A stretch of DNA of 64,000 nt from Georgenia sp. M64 (GTDB lineage Bacteria > Actinomycetota > Actinomycetes > Actinomycetales > Actinomycetaceae): assembly GCF_038049925.1 (NCBI RefSeq), contig NZ_CP145809.1, positions 3,196,599 through 3,260,598 of the forward strand, read 5' to 3'. A model generated the notes under the pieces. The model was not told where the DNA came from. It saw only the letters and a program-made list of their open reading frames with translations, and made no database searches. Positions within the stretch are counted from its first letter, which is position 1. Each line of letters opens with the position of its first letter. This document shows positions 34,173-43,416 of the stretch, piece after piece. The position numbers and the translations under genes were made by a program.

Positions 34173-36761
34173 GTGGTGGTCCGGGTGCACGGCGGGGTCA
34201 AGTTCTACCGCGGCGCGGCGAAGGCCGCCCGGGCCTACGTCGAGCGCGATCGGTCCCGGGCTGATGACTACTACCTCGGCGAGGGAACCGGCGTGGCTGA
34301 GCGACTCACCGCGACGCCGGACAGCGTCGACCACGCGGGTCCGATGGACGGCGAGACGTACGAGCAGTGGGTCGCCGGGATCGACATCGACAGCGGCCGC
34401 CCGAAGGGCTGGGTGCGAAACGACGCGAACGCGCTGCGGTTCGTCGAGGTGACCGTCAACGGCCCCAAGACCTGGTCGCTGGCGGCCGCGCTGCATCCGG
34501 ACGTTTCGGCTGCGCTGGACGAAGCCCAGGACAGAGCCGCCGCCGAGATCGTCGGCTGGGTCGCCCAGCACGCGACGACTCGAGTCGGCCCGCGTGGTCG
34601 CCAGGTGCAGGTCCCGGTCGAGCGGATCGAGGCCGCCGTCATCCGGCACTACACCTCCCGTGCCGGCGACCCGCACCGCCACCTTCACCTCCAAATCAAC
34701 GCCCGCGTCTACGCGGCCGGCGCCTGGCGCGGAATTCACTCCGTCGGAATCCGCGACAGCATCGAGGCGATCAACGGCATCGGCCACGCCGCCGTCGCGA
34801 CCGACCCACAGTTCAGGGCGGTGCTGGCGGCGCACGGGCTGGCGCTCGATACCGAGACGAACGAGATTCGCCAGCTGGTCCCGTACGTCGGGGCATTCAG
34901 CGCCCGCACCGCGCAGATCCGGCGGAACGTGGACCGCTTCGAAGCCGCGTGGCGCAGCGCGCACCGTGGCGAGGAGCCCGGCCCCAAGCTCCGCGAGGCG
35001 TGGGACCGCCGGGCGTGGGCGGAAGCCCGCCCCGACAAGGTCGTCCCGAAGGACGGCCGGGAGCTCGTGGACCGCTGGAACGGCGAGCTGCGCGAGCTCG
35101 GCTACCGCGACCCGACCGGACCCTTCCTGCTCACAGGAACGCGCCCCGGCTGGATCGACCGCGACGCCGCAGCCGACCTCGTCGTCGCCATCCTCGGGGC
35201 GAAGCGGTCCGTATGGAACACCGGCGACATCCGCGGGACCACCGAGGTCCTCCTCGCACGCACTGCTCTTCTCGCCGACCGTGCCGCGCGGGCCGAGCTC
35301 GCCGAGGACATCACCGCCCGAGCCACCAGCCGGTGCGTCCCGTTGCTCGACCGGGCCGATGTGCCCGAGCACATTCGGTCGCTCAGCTCACCGCACGTGC
35401 TCGAGGTCGAGGCCGACGTCGTCGCCCGTATCGCGCGCCGGGCGGTGCAGCCAGCCCGCACGCTCCGCCTGGACGGCCGCCGCCCGGTCGGGATCGACCC
35501 GGCCCAAGCCGCAGTGGCCGGTGCTCTGGCGGGCGACGGACCGCTTGTAGTGGTCGAGGGCGCCGCTGGCGCCGGGAAGACCACCACGCTTCGGTTCACT
35601 CGGGAGCTGCTGTCCATGCGGGGGCATCGGCTCATCGTCGTGACCCCGACGTTGAAGGCCGCCGAGGTCGCCGCCGCCGAGACCGGCGCCGACGGCCACT
35701 CCGCCGCCTGGCTGATCCACCAACACGGATGGCGCTGGGACGCCGACGGCCATTGGGCCCGCCAGACGAACCGGACCCCCTATCCCGGCGCCCGGCTCCG
35801 GCCCGGCGACCTGCTGCTCGTGGACGAGGCCGGGATGGTCGACCAGGACACCGCCCGGGCACTGCTCACCATCGCCGACGAGGCCGGCGCACGGGTGGCG
35901 TTCGTCGGCGACCGACACCAGCTCCCCGCCGTCGGGCGCGGTGGCGTCCTCGACCACGCGGTGACCTGGGCGCACCCGACCGCCGTCGTCAGCTTGGAGA
36001 CGGTGCACCGGTTCACCGACCCCAACTACGCCGCATTGAGCCTGCGGATGCGCAACGGCGACGACGCCGGCGAAGTGTTCGATGCCCTCCACCGCCGCGG
36101 TCACGTCGTGATCCACGCGTCCGACGTCGAACGGACCGCTGTCCTCGCCGACGCCGGCGCCAGAGGGGATCTCGTCATCGCCGACACCCGCGACCAGGTC
36201 ACGGACCTCAACGCGGCCATCCGTCACCAGCGCCGCCACGAGACGCGCGCGGGGATCACCACTGCCCGCGGCGACCGGATCGCGGTCGGGGACCGAGTCG
36301 CGACCCGACGCAACGATCCCGACCTGCAGGTCGCCAACCGCCAGACCTGGACGGTCACCAGAATCGGCAAGGACGGCAGCCTCGTCCTCCACGGCCGGGG
36401 ACGGGACCGACAGATCCCACCCGACTACGCGACACGGTTCATCGAGCTCGCGTACGCCACCACCGTCCACGGCGCCCAGGGCAGCACTGTCGCGAACGCC
36501 CACGTCGCCATCGGGGAACACACCGGCGCCGCGTCGGCGTACGTCGCCATGACCCGTGGCGGGAAGTCGAACGTCGCCCACCTCGTCGCCGACAACGTCG
36601 ACGACGCTCGCAGCCAGTGGGTCGAGATCTTCGGTCGCGACCGCGCCGACCTCGGACCCGCGGTGGCGCGCCGCCGGGCACGCGACGCCATCGACCGCTA
36701 CGGCCCGCAGCGCCGGCGTCGGCCGGTCGCGGCGGCACGCGACCGCAGCCTCAGGCTCTGA
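34173..36761 (+). CDS. MobF-family relaxase/helicase (TrwC/TraA type)
   Basis: 862 residues. The N-terminal TrwC relaxase domain has a Tyr near the start (KFYRG, plus Y22 in RAYVE) and the metal triad H168-H170-H172 in HRHLHLQIN. From about 430 a RecD/TraI-type helicase follows, with a P-loop GAAGAGKTTT near 462-470, DEAGMVDQD (motif II) and TVHGAQGSTVANAHV plus YVAMTRG near the end. It should nick the element at oriT and unwind it for transfer. Start GTG 34173 or 34176; GGAGG overlaps them. At 862 residues it is compact for the family. No type IV coupling protein or secretion gene is in the window. Confidence 0.9.
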   Translation: MVVRVHGGVKFYRGAAKAARAYVERDRSRADDYYLGEGTGVAERLTATPDSVDHAGPMDGETYEQWVAGIDIDSGRPKGWVRNDANALRFVEVTVNGPKTWSLAAALHPDVSAALDEAQDRAAAEIVGWVAQHATTRVGPRGRQVQVPVERIEAAVIRHYTSRAGDPHRHLHLQINARVYAAGAWRGIHSVGIRDSIEAINGIGHAAVATDPQFRAVLAAHGLALDTETNEIRQLVPYVGAFSARTAQIRRNVDRFEAAWRSAHRGEEPGPKLREAWDRRAWAEARPDKVVPKDGRELVDRWNGELRELGYRDPTGPFLLTGTRPGWIDRDAAADLVVAILGAKRSVWNTGDIRGTTEVLLARTALLADRAARAELAEDITARATSRCVPLLDRADVPEHIRSLSSPHVLEVEADVVARIARRAVQPARTLRLDGRRPVGIDPAQAAVAGALAGDGPLVVVEGAAGAGKTTTLRFTRELLSMRGHRLIVVTPTLKAAEVAAAETGADGHSAAWLIHQHGWRWDADGHWARQTNRTPYPGARLRPGDLLLVDEAGMVDQDTARALLTIADEAGARVAFVGDRHQLPAVGRGGVLDHAVTWAHPTAVVSLETVHRFTDPNYAALSLRMRNGDDAGEVFDALHRRGHVVIHASDVERTAVLADAGARGDLVIADTRDQVTDLNAAIRHQRRHETRAGITTARGDRIAVGDRVATRRNDPDLQVANRQTWTVTRIGKDGSLVLHGRGRDRQIPPDYATRFIELAYATTVHGAQGSTVANAHVAIGEHTGAASAYVAMTRGGKSNVAHLVADNVDDARSQWVEIFGRDRADLGPAVARRRARDAIDRYGPQRRRRPVAAARDRSLRL

Positions 36762-37380
36762 CCGGACGGCGCCGGCGTGCCTTGGCCCGTCGCGGCCAGG
36801 CGATGCCGATCTCCGCCGCCATCCGCGCGTTGATCCCGGCGGGGTCGCGCGGCGGATCCTCCCGCGAGGCACCACCCTTCGCCGCGTCGATCAAGGGCTG
36901 CCACGCCGCACGCACTGAGTCCGGAAGGTGCATGCTCGGCCAGGCCTCGACCAAGAGCGCGCCGTCGACCGTCTCGAGAAGCATGTCGTCGAGACCCCGG
37001 CACAGCATCAGTTCGTAGAACTCGATCCGGTCCGCGGGATCCGCTAGGTTCCAGATCTCCTTGCCGTCCGCGTATCCCATGAACGGGAAGACCTGGACGC
37101 GGGAGAAGCACAACGGCACCGGGACCTGCCACAGCCGGTTCGGCACCGGGAACGACCCTAGCTCTGAGTCCTTCACATAGACGAAGTTGACCCGACGCTT
37201 CACCGCGAGGTCTGCGTCGGCCGCACCGAGCAACCGCTCGACGACCTCCAGCGTCGGTGACTTGCGACGCGACTCGTATTCGGACACCGACGACTGCTGG
37301 GTCCTGGCCAGTTCCGCCAGCCGGCGCTGCGACAACCCCGCATCTTTGCGGGCGGACTCGATCACCGTCCTCGGTTCCAC
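36751..37380 (-). CDS. XRE family regulator with C-terminal extension
   Basis: 209 residues. The first 65 residues are an XRE helix-turn-helix (ARKDAGLSQRRLAELARTQQSSVSEYESRRKSPTLEVVERLL). The remainder is not recognised; similar C-termini occur in XRE proteins of actinobacterial mobile elements. Its 3' end overlaps the relaxase end by 11 bases, and its start faces the excisionase/integrase genes, with inverted repeats between them. Likely the switch of the element. Confidence 0.85.
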   Translation of the reverse strand: MEPRTVIESARKDAGLSQRRLAELARTQQSSVSEYESRRKSPTLEVVERLLGAADADLAVKRRVNFVYVKDSELGSFPVPNRLWQVPVPLCFSRVQVFPFMGYADGKEIWNLADPADRIEFYELMLCRGLDDMLLETVDGALLVEAWPSMHLPDSVRAAWQPLIDAAKGGASREDPPRDPAGINARMAAEIGIAWPRRAKARRRRPVRA

Positions 37381-37386
37381 ACCTCA

Positions 37387-37435
37387 ATGATCGCTGATCA
37401 TCGATTGGCGCGCCATGCACACCTCATGGATGAGG
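37387..37435. promoter_or_regulatory. inverted repeats between the XRE and Xis-like genes
   Basis: ATGATC-GCT-GATCAT at 37387-37401 starts 6 bases upstream of the XRE start codon and is a natural operator for it. CCTCAT-GG-ATGAGG at 37422-37435 is a second perfect inverted repeat nearer the Xis-like gene. Either or both may bind the XRE protein or the excisionase. Confidence 0.5.
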
Positions 37436-37492
37436 TCGGAGACGCCGACCCCGCGACCCAGCCGGGCCGTGACTCACCGAGGAGCAATGACC

Positions 37493-37729
37493 ATGACCGC
37501 ATCACCGAACCCCCTCGAGAACCGTCCCATCAAGAACCCGGGCGACGAGATGCTCACCCTCCAGGAGGCCTGTGCCTTCCTCCGCATCCCCGAGGGCACT
37601 CTGCGCTACTGGCGCCACCTCGGCGCCGGACCGCATAGCTTCAAGATCGGCCGCCACGTCCGCTACTGGCGCGCCGACCTCATCCGTTGGCTCACCGAGC
37701 AGGCCAGCCGTCCACAGAACCACCGCTGA
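37493..37729 (+). CDS. excisionase-like helix-turn-helix protein
   Basis: 78 residues from ATG 37493 (GAGGAG ends 8 bases before). DEMLTLQEACAFLRIPEGTLRYWRHLGAGPHSFKIGRHVRYWRADLIRWLTEQ is the standard MerR-like DNA-binding fold of Xis/AlpA-type proteins (helix_turn_helix_17). It sits 58 bases before the integrase gene in the same direction, the usual arrangement for recombination directionality factors. Confidence 0.85.
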   Translation: MTASPNPLENRPIKNPGDEMLTLQEACAFLRIPEGTLRYWRHLGAGPHSFKIGRHVRYWRADLIRWLTEQASRPQNHR

Positions 37730-37787
37730 CGCCGCTTGTCCTCCGATCTCGGAGCAACCATGGAGGCATCCCGGAAGGAGCATCGTC

Positions 37788-38903
37788 ATGGCGGGGAGCA
37801 TCGCCAAACGGACCAACGGCAAGTGGCGGGCGCGGTACCGCGACGAAACCGGCAAGGAGCACTCGCGGCACTTCGACCGCAAGGTTGACGCCCAGTTGTG
37901 GCTGGATCAGGTCACCTCGGCGGTGGTCACCGGTACGTACGCCGATCCCCGGGCCGGACGGATCACATTCGCCGCCTTCTTTGGGGAGTGGTCGGCCCGC
38001 CAGGTCTGGGCACCCGGCACCGTGCTCGCGATGTCGCTGGCGGCCAGAACGCCGTTCGCGGGGAAGCCGATGAAGGAGGTCCGCCGCTCCGACGTCGAGG
38101 CCTGGATCAAGCAGATGAACGCTGCCGGCCTCGCCCCAGGGACGATCAAGACGCGGTACGTCAACGTCAGGTCGGTGTTCCGCGCCGCCGTCAAGGACAG
38201 GGTGATCGGATCCGACCCGACCGACGGCGTGCGCCTCCCCCGGCGCCGTCGGGCGGACGTCGCCATGTCGATCCCCACCCCGGAGGAGGTGGGACAGCTG
38301 ATGGCCGCGGCCGACGACGGGTTTCAGCCATTCATCGCCCTCTGCGCGTTCGCCGGTCTGCGGCTGGGCGAGGCCGCCGGGGTCCAGCTTGGCGACGTGG
38401 ACTTCCTGCGCAAGACGCTCAAGGTCTCCCGCCAAGTCCAGCGCCTCAATGGCGGGGAAATCGACGTCCGAGCCCCGAAGTATGGCTCCGAACGCGTCGT
38501 CTACCTAGCCGACAGTCTCGTCAACGTGCTCGCCAAGCACGTCGCCAACTACGGCACCACAGGCAAGAGTCGCTGGCTTTTCGCCGGCGAGGAGGAGGGC
38601 CCGCCGCACCAGAACACCGTGGGCTACTGGTGGCGAAGGACGCTGCGTGACGCCGGTCTGTCCGGGATCAAGCTCCACGACCTGCGGCACTTCTACGCCT
38701 CCGGCCTGATCGCGGCCGGGTGCGACGTCGTGACCGTTCAGCGCTCGCTCGGCCACTCGAAGGCGACGACGACTCTCAACACCTACGCCCATCTCTGGCC
38801 GACGGCCGAGGATCGTACGAGGAAGGCAGCGGAGTCAATCATGTCCGCGTCGCTCGGCGAGCCAGATGCGCCCAAAGCCGAGTTGGCGAACATGGGCGAG
38901 TGA
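37788..38903 (+). CDS. tyrosine recombinase/integrase
   Basis: 371 residues from ATG 37788 (GGAAGGAG 7 bases before). An N-terminal arm-binding domain (AKRTNGKWRARYRDETGKEHSRHF), a SAM-like core-binding domain (residues 60-150) and the catalytic domain with R192 in AGLRLGE, H297-x-x-R300 in LHDLRHF, H323 in LGHSKATT and the nucleophile Y333 in NTYAHL. All required residues are present. It is the only integrase in the window and the best candidate for acting on the core sites at 1929, 6380 and 42711, although it lies 3.8 kb from the nearest one. Confidence 0.93.
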   Translation: MAGSIAKRTNGKWRARYRDETGKEHSRHFDRKVDAQLWLDQVTSAVVTGTYADPRAGRITFAAFFGEWSARQVWAPGTVLAMSLAARTPFAGKPMKEVRRSDVEAWIKQMNAAGLAPGTIKTRYVNVRSVFRAAVKDRVIGSDPTDGVRLPRRRRADVAMSIPTPEEVGQLMAAADDGFQPFIALCAFAGLRLGEAAGVQLGDVDFLRKTLKVSRQVQRLNGGEIDVRAPKYGSERVVYLADSLVNVLAKHVANYGTTGKSRWLFAGEEEGPPHQNTVGYWWRRTLRDAGLSGIKLHDLRHFYASGLIAAGCDVVTVQRSLGHSKATTTLNTYAHLWPTAEDRTRKAAESIMSASLGEPDAPKAELANMGE

Positions 38904-39003
38904 CGCCGCGCCCCGCTACCCAGCCGATTTGAGCGCATCCCGGGATGGCCCAGGTAGTCGGTCCTGCGAGGAGTCTGTCGGACCTACCCCCGATACTGGG
39001 AGC

Positions 39004-42000
39004 GTGTGGATTCGCAACGTCGACGTTTCGTCCGAACTAGTTGCCGCCGCGCGGGCCGGCCGCCTCGTGCTTTTTGTCGGAGCGGGTGCTTCTCGGGACG
39101 AACCGGCTGGCCTGCCCGACTTCGGCTCCCTCATCGCGGAAATCGGACGCGTGGTTGACAGCCCGCCCAGCGACGATGACAAACGACACCCAGACGTGTA
39201 CCTCGGACGCTTGGCCGACAAGGGGATTGACGTTCATCGACTGGTGGCGAACTCCATCAACAAGGCCGGTGCCCGGCCGAACGCGCTCCATCAATCGATA
39301 GTGAGACTGGCCAGCGTGCATCCGGCACCACGCATCGTCACGACCAACTACGACGTCCACCTCACCACGGCGGCACTTGATGAAGGACTGGCACTTCCCG
39401 TCTACGAAGCGCCGGCCCTTCCCGTCGGTGACGACTTCCAAGGAATCGTCCACCTCCACGGCTCGCTTGACCAGGAGCCACGTCGACTCGTAGTGACGGA
39501 CAAGGATTTCGGCCGGGCATATCTACTCGAGGCCTGGGCCGCGCGCTTCTTGGAGCGAATGTTCTCTGCTTTCACCGTCCTCTTCATCGGATACAGCCAC
39601 GGCGACGTCGTCATGCAGTACCTGGCACGGTCGCTTGGACCGTCGGGCAAGAGGTTCGTGTGCACGAGTGACGGGGACGACCCGACCTGGCGACAGTACG
39701 GACTGACGCCCGTCCCCTACATCGCGGTAGACGGCGACCACGCCGCCTTACCGACGTTCGTGGCACGCTGGGCTGAACTATCGTCGATGGGCCAGACGCA
39801 GCATCGTGCATTAACTGCCACCTTGGTCGCCGCGGGCCCCCCAACGATCCCCGAGGAGGTCTCCTACCTCGATGAAGTGCTCGAGCACCCGGAACGGATC
39901 AGATACTTCGTTGAGAAGGCACGAGGTCGGGACTGGTTAGCGTGGGTCGCGGAGCGGCCGGCCTTTCAATCGCTGTTTGACCGCGACAGGGCAGGGACAG
40001 ATCCGGCGCGGACACTCATGTCGTGGGTCGCTGACCACTGCATGCTGGACGAGTCAACTTCGCCCCTCGCCCTAGAGGCAATGCGGGACAAGCCGTGGCC
40101 CCCGGAAACGCGGCAAACCGTCGTACACCGTCTCCTCGCTTATGACGGTGAGATGGCCTCCTGGCTGTCGCCATGGCTGCTCCTCGCCGTACAGAACGCG
40201 CCAGGTTCCCGAGAAGACCTGCTCGACATGCTCATTGCGAGCGCCGACTGGCGTGTCAACGTAGGCCTCGCCATCACGTTGCTAGAGGATCGCACGCGAC
40301 CCGTTCTCAAGCCAGCGATCAGTTTCGTGGAGTCCGAGATTGCCCGCTTCGAGGTCGACCTACCTGGTGACGAGTACTGGCTATCCGAAGCATGGTCTAA
40401 GGTATTCACCCCAGTACTCGACAAGCATCTTGCGGCGATTACGGCGTCGGTGGATGAGCAGATTGCCCGGATATACCGCGCGTTTCATAGCCTCGGCTCC
40501 GATTTCGACCCGCTCAGCTTCCGTCGGTCGGCCATCGAGCCACACGAGCAGGATTCCTTTCAGCAGCCGATCGATGTGCTGATCAATGCTGCGCGAGACT
40601 GCATCGAGTACGCCCTCGACCATGACATCCACCTTGCCGACCGCTATATCGAGTCGTGGACCACCCGCGGCGAGGCAATTTTCCGCCGGTTGGCCGTTCA
40701 CGGTTGGCGGATAAGGGCCGATCGGACAGTTGACGAGAAGCTCCGCTGGCTGGAAGCACAGAACTGGCTGTGGGAACTTCCCCTACAGCATGAGGTATAC
40801 CTCCTTCTGCACGAAGCGCTTCCCACGGCGAGCGACGAGATCGTGCAGGCATTCCTAGATGCCGCCAAGGTCGGCCCCCCCTCAGATGGTGACGATGATG
40901 TCTCGCCGTACCGCTCCTACAACCTTCTCGCCTGGCTTGCCCGCTCTGCGCCGGGCCGACCCCTGGTCTCCCAGGCATTCGAAGACTCGCAGTCCGCGCA
41001 TCCCGAATACGCACCCCGGAAGCATCCGGACCTGAACAGCTACATAACCTCAGGCGTTGTCGAGGATGCATCGCCGTACTCAGCCGACGAACTGCACGCA
41101 CGAATTGCCGAAGACCCAGGAGCTGCGATCGCGGGGCTACGTGACTTCCAGTTCGATTCGTTCGCATTCACAGGACCAACCTGGACAGGTGTGTTGCGGT
41201 CGCTACAGGCTTGCGTGTCCGCCTACCCCGACGACGGGCTGACGCTGGTGACCGTGCTGCAGCCTGACGACGGTGATATTCGGAACTCGATCATCCACGG
41301 GTGGAATACCGCCGACCTCGACGAGCAGGCGGTGGGCAACGTCCTCTCCGCAATCGACACCTGGGACCGTGATGAGATCCGACACGCTGCCGCCAAGATG
41401 CTCGCCAACGGTGGCAGCCAGACGAATCCCACCCCGTGGCACCGCTACGCGCGAGCACGGGACACCGCAAGGAACCTTTGGCTGACCGAGGCGGAACCCG
41501 GCGCCATCGACGCTCGCGGAGACCTCCTCATGGAAGCGATCAACCATCCCGCCGGAGACCTCGCCCAGTTCTGGTCCAAGGTTGCGCAGTGGGAGTGGAC
41601 TCTGGCTGGCGACACGTGGGACGGCTTGCCGGACGAGCTAACCAGCGAACTCGATCGGATGGTCTCCGCTGACGACCGAAACGGTCTCCTCGCAAGCACC
41701 TTCCTCGCATCGCAACTGCACTTCTACTTCGCCGCCGACCAAGAGTGGGCCAAGTCCCGCCTGATACCACTCTTCGACTGGGGCGGCGACCAGGAGCGGG
41801 CTCGCGGAGCTTGGCAGGCGTTTCTCACCTGGGGCCGCCCTAACGACGGGCTACTCGCCGCAGGACTCCTGGACGCCTATGTGGAGACCTGTAGTCACGT
41901 TGATGCGCTCGAACCACGAATCGCGCAGGAGCTCAGCACCCAACTGGCGTCGATCTCCCTGCGTGCCGGAGAGAACCCGCTGGGGTGGCTTCCACGCTTC

Positions 42001-42489
42001 GTGCTCGCCGCACCCGAGGGACTCCGCGTGTCGTGGGCGGAACAAGTCGGCCGGTTCCTCGAAGAACTCGCTCCCGACGAGGCAGGTACGCAGTGGGAGC
42101 GGTGGATCAGCGGCTACTGGTCGGGTCGGCTCCAGTCAACGCCATTGCCGCTCACCAGCGCCGAAGCATCGGCGATGGCACGCTGGCTAATCGGCCTACC
42201 CACCGTGCGGGAACAGGCGGTGACGCTTCTGGTCCAGACGCCGGCCGGACTCCCCGAACGTGGGCGGCTCCTACATCGCATCCGCGACCTCGACCTCGCC
42301 GCCGATGCGGAAAGGTGGGCGACTTCGATCACGCATCTACTTCGAGGCACCACGGGGCCAGCCTGGAGCCTCGGCCACAACCTCAAGGCCATCGTGGAGC
42401 AACTTCGAGCGGCGGATCCAACGCCGGACCTCTCCGAGTTGATCGACGAGGCGTTGAGGCTCGGTGTAACAGATGCGGCGGAGTGGTAG
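39004..42489 (+). CDS. SIR2-DUF4020 protein (DSR1-type antiphage sirtuin)
   Basis: 1161 residues from GTG 39004 (GGGAG just before). The N-terminal 290 residues are a SIR2 domain: FVGAGASRD at 25-32, TTNYD with N115, HLHGS with catalytic-type H152 and FIGYSHGD. The long remaining helical part carries the DUF4020 region. SIR2-DUF4020 proteins are known as defence-associated sirtuins (DSR1) that deplete NAD+ on infection. Here the gene is alone, between the integrase and the right attachment site, a typical cargo position. GC is lower than in the housekeeping genes. Function is inferred from architecture. Confidence 0.82.
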   Translation: MWIRNVDVSSELVAAARAGRLVLFVGAGASRDEPAGLPDFGSLIAEIGRVVDSPPSDDDKRHPDVYLGRLADKGIDVHRLVANSINKAGARPNALHQSIVRLASVHPAPRIVTTNYDVHLTTAALDEGLALPVYEAPALPVGDDFQGIVHLHGSLDQEPRRLVVTDKDFGRAYLLEAWAARFLERMFSAFTVLFIGYSHGDVVMQYLARSLGPSGKRFVCTSDGDDPTWRQYGLTPVPYIAVDGDHAALPTFVARWAELSSMGQTQHRALTATLVAAGPPTIPEEVSYLDEVLEHPERIRYFVEKARGRDWLAWVAERPAFQSLFDRDRAGTDPARTLMSWVADHCMLDESTSPLALEAMRDKPWPPETRQTVVHRLLAYDGEMASWLSPWLLLAVQNAPGSREDLLDMLIASADWRVNVGLAITLLEDRTRPVLKPAISFVESEIARFEVDLPGDEYWLSEAWSKVFTPVLDKHLAAITASVDEQIARIYRAFHSLGSDFDPLSFRRSAIEPHEQDSFQQPIDVLINAARDCIEYALDHDIHLADRYIESWTTRGEAIFRRLAVHGWRIRADRTVDEKLRWLEAQNWLWELPLQHEVYLLLHEALPTASDEIVQAFLDAAKVGPPSDGDDDVSPYRSYNLLAWLARSAPGRPLVSQAFEDSQSAHPEYAPRKHPDLNSYITSGVVEDASPYSADELHARIAEDPGAAIAGLRDFQFDSFAFTGPTWTGVLRSLQACVSAYPDDGLTLVTVLQPDDGDIRNSIIHGWNTADLDEQAVGNVLSAIDTWDRDEIRHAAAKMLANGGSQTNPTPWHRYARARDTARNLWLTEAEPGAIDARGDLLMEAINHPAGDLAQFWSKVAQWEWTLAGDTWDGLPDELTSELDRMVSADDRNGLLASTFLASQLHFYFAADQEWAKSRLIPLFDWGGDQERARGAWQAFLTWGRPNDGLLAAGLLDAYVETCSHVDALEPRIAQELSTQLASISLRAGENPLGWLPRFVLAAPEGLRVSWAEQVGRFLEELAPDEAGTQWERWISGYWSGRLQSTPLPLTSAEASAMARWLIGLPTVREQAVTLLVQTPAGLPERGRLLHRIRDLDLAADAERWATSITHLLRGTTGPAWSLGHNLKAIVEQLRAADPTPDLSELIDEALRLGVTDAAEW

Positions 42490-42651
42490 CCAGGATCTGG
42501 GGCACGACACTCGCTAGTAGGCCGCGGCGAATCCCGGGTGCGATCGGCCACGTGTCCACTCCCCGCCGCCAAAGCTCACGTTCAAGTCGTGCGATCCACG
42601 ATCGGTCGGAGTTCTGAAAACCACACGATCGGGGGCGTCCCGCTAAAGCTC

Positions 42652-42732
42652 TTGCGGACTGTGTGCGGACTGGGAGCGTCCCGCACCGCTCTGACCTGCG
42701 CAAACGCGCCGATTCACACGTTGAAGCGGAAC
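42652..42732. other. putative attachment site, right (attR of second element)
   Basis: The core 42711-42732 is identical to 1929-1950. An octamer pair TTGCGGAC-TGT-GTGCGGAC ends at 42670, 43 bases before the conserved 18-base part of the core, the same distance as at the middle site. The core continues into GTTGAAG-CGGAA-CTTCAAC (42720-42738), a perfect hairpin that is broken at the left site, as expected if this end keeps the original chromosomal half. Confidence 0.6.
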
Positions 42733-42774
42733 TTCAACGCGCTCCGGCACGGGACGACCTATGACGGTCAGCCC

Positions 42775-43296
42775 TCACGACGCTGTCTGCGCGATCACCT
42801 CGTCGACGATCTCCTCAACAGAGAGCGCTGCCGTGTCAAGCTCGATGTGCTCATCGAGCCATGGGGCGCACTCGTCGCGACGGACGAGCACTTCCTCCCA
42901 CGTCGGCTCTGGCACATGGTTGAAGCCGCGTTGTCGGTCACGAACTCTTCGCTCGTGCTCGGACGGATCCGATACCACGAGGTGCACGAACAGCAGGTCG
43001 GCATCGGCGGCGTTCGTAGCAGCGCGCCACGTCTGCCGGGCCAGCTCACTGTCGTTGACCGCGTCGACAACGACGCGATGTCCCAGCCGCAGATTGAGTT
43101 CAGCCACGGCCCGCGCCGCCTCGTACGAGGCGACGCCGACCTGCCGGCCCACCGGCAGACCGCAGGCGAGGATCGATTCCTCAATCGCGTCGATGGACAG
43201 GTGGACCGCGCCGATGCGACCAGCGACCGCAACCGCCGCACTGGTCTTCCCGACACCGGGCAGGCCAGAGATCACGATCAGACGACCCACCGTCAT
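42775..43296 (-). CDS. P-loop kinase-like protein (AAA_33 type)
   Basis: 173 residues. Starts with RLIVISGLPGVGKTSAAVAVA (Walker A GLPGVGKT), then VHLSIDAIEESI, HRVVVDAVNDS (Walker B-like) and DRQRGFNHVPEPTWEEVL. This is the pattern of small ATP-dependent kinases such as zeta-toxin relatives, gluconate kinase and tRNA ligase kinases. The ATG follows the truncated higA stop by three bases, so it is probably translated from the same message as higB. Substrate unknown. Confidence 0.75.
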   Translation of the reverse strand: MTVGRLIVISGLPGVGKTSAAVAVAGRIGAVHLSIDAIEESILACGLPVGRQVGVASYEAARAVAELNLRLGHRVVVDAVNDSELARQTWRAATNAADADLLFVHLVVSDPSEHERRVRDRQRGFNHVPEPTWEEVLVRRDECAPWLDEHIELDTAALSVEEIVDEVIAQTAS

Positions 43297-43299
43297 TCC

Positions 43300-43416
43300 T
43301 CAGGCGACGTGAATCGGCGTGATCGCCGCGATCTGCTCGGCCGCACGGTCCGCGGCCAGGTCCAGGTCGTAGTGTGTCTGCAGGTTGAGCCAGAATTGCG
43401 CCGATGTGCCGAAGCT
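43300..43416 (-). pseudogene. higA: C-terminal remnant of a HigA antitoxin
   Basis: Directly after the HigB stop, in the same frame, come codons for FGTSAQFWLNLQTHYDLDLA and a charged tail ending in TGA at 43302-43300. This is the well-known end of HigA antitoxins. The N-terminal HTH half and the start codon are missing; a clean deletion has placed the remnant right behind the toxin stop codon. Confidence 0.8.

Noticed and set aside
1929-42732. tRNA gene as integration target
   Set aside because: I looked for cloverleaf-like sequence around the three cores and found none; the core reads as a ychF-like gene end or a hairpin instead.
42652-42859. Third element between the right core and ychF
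   Set aside because: At the distances seen at the other sites no octamer pairs occur beside ychF or to the right of the 42711 core, so the 1-kb kinase/HigB segment is not an element of the same kind.
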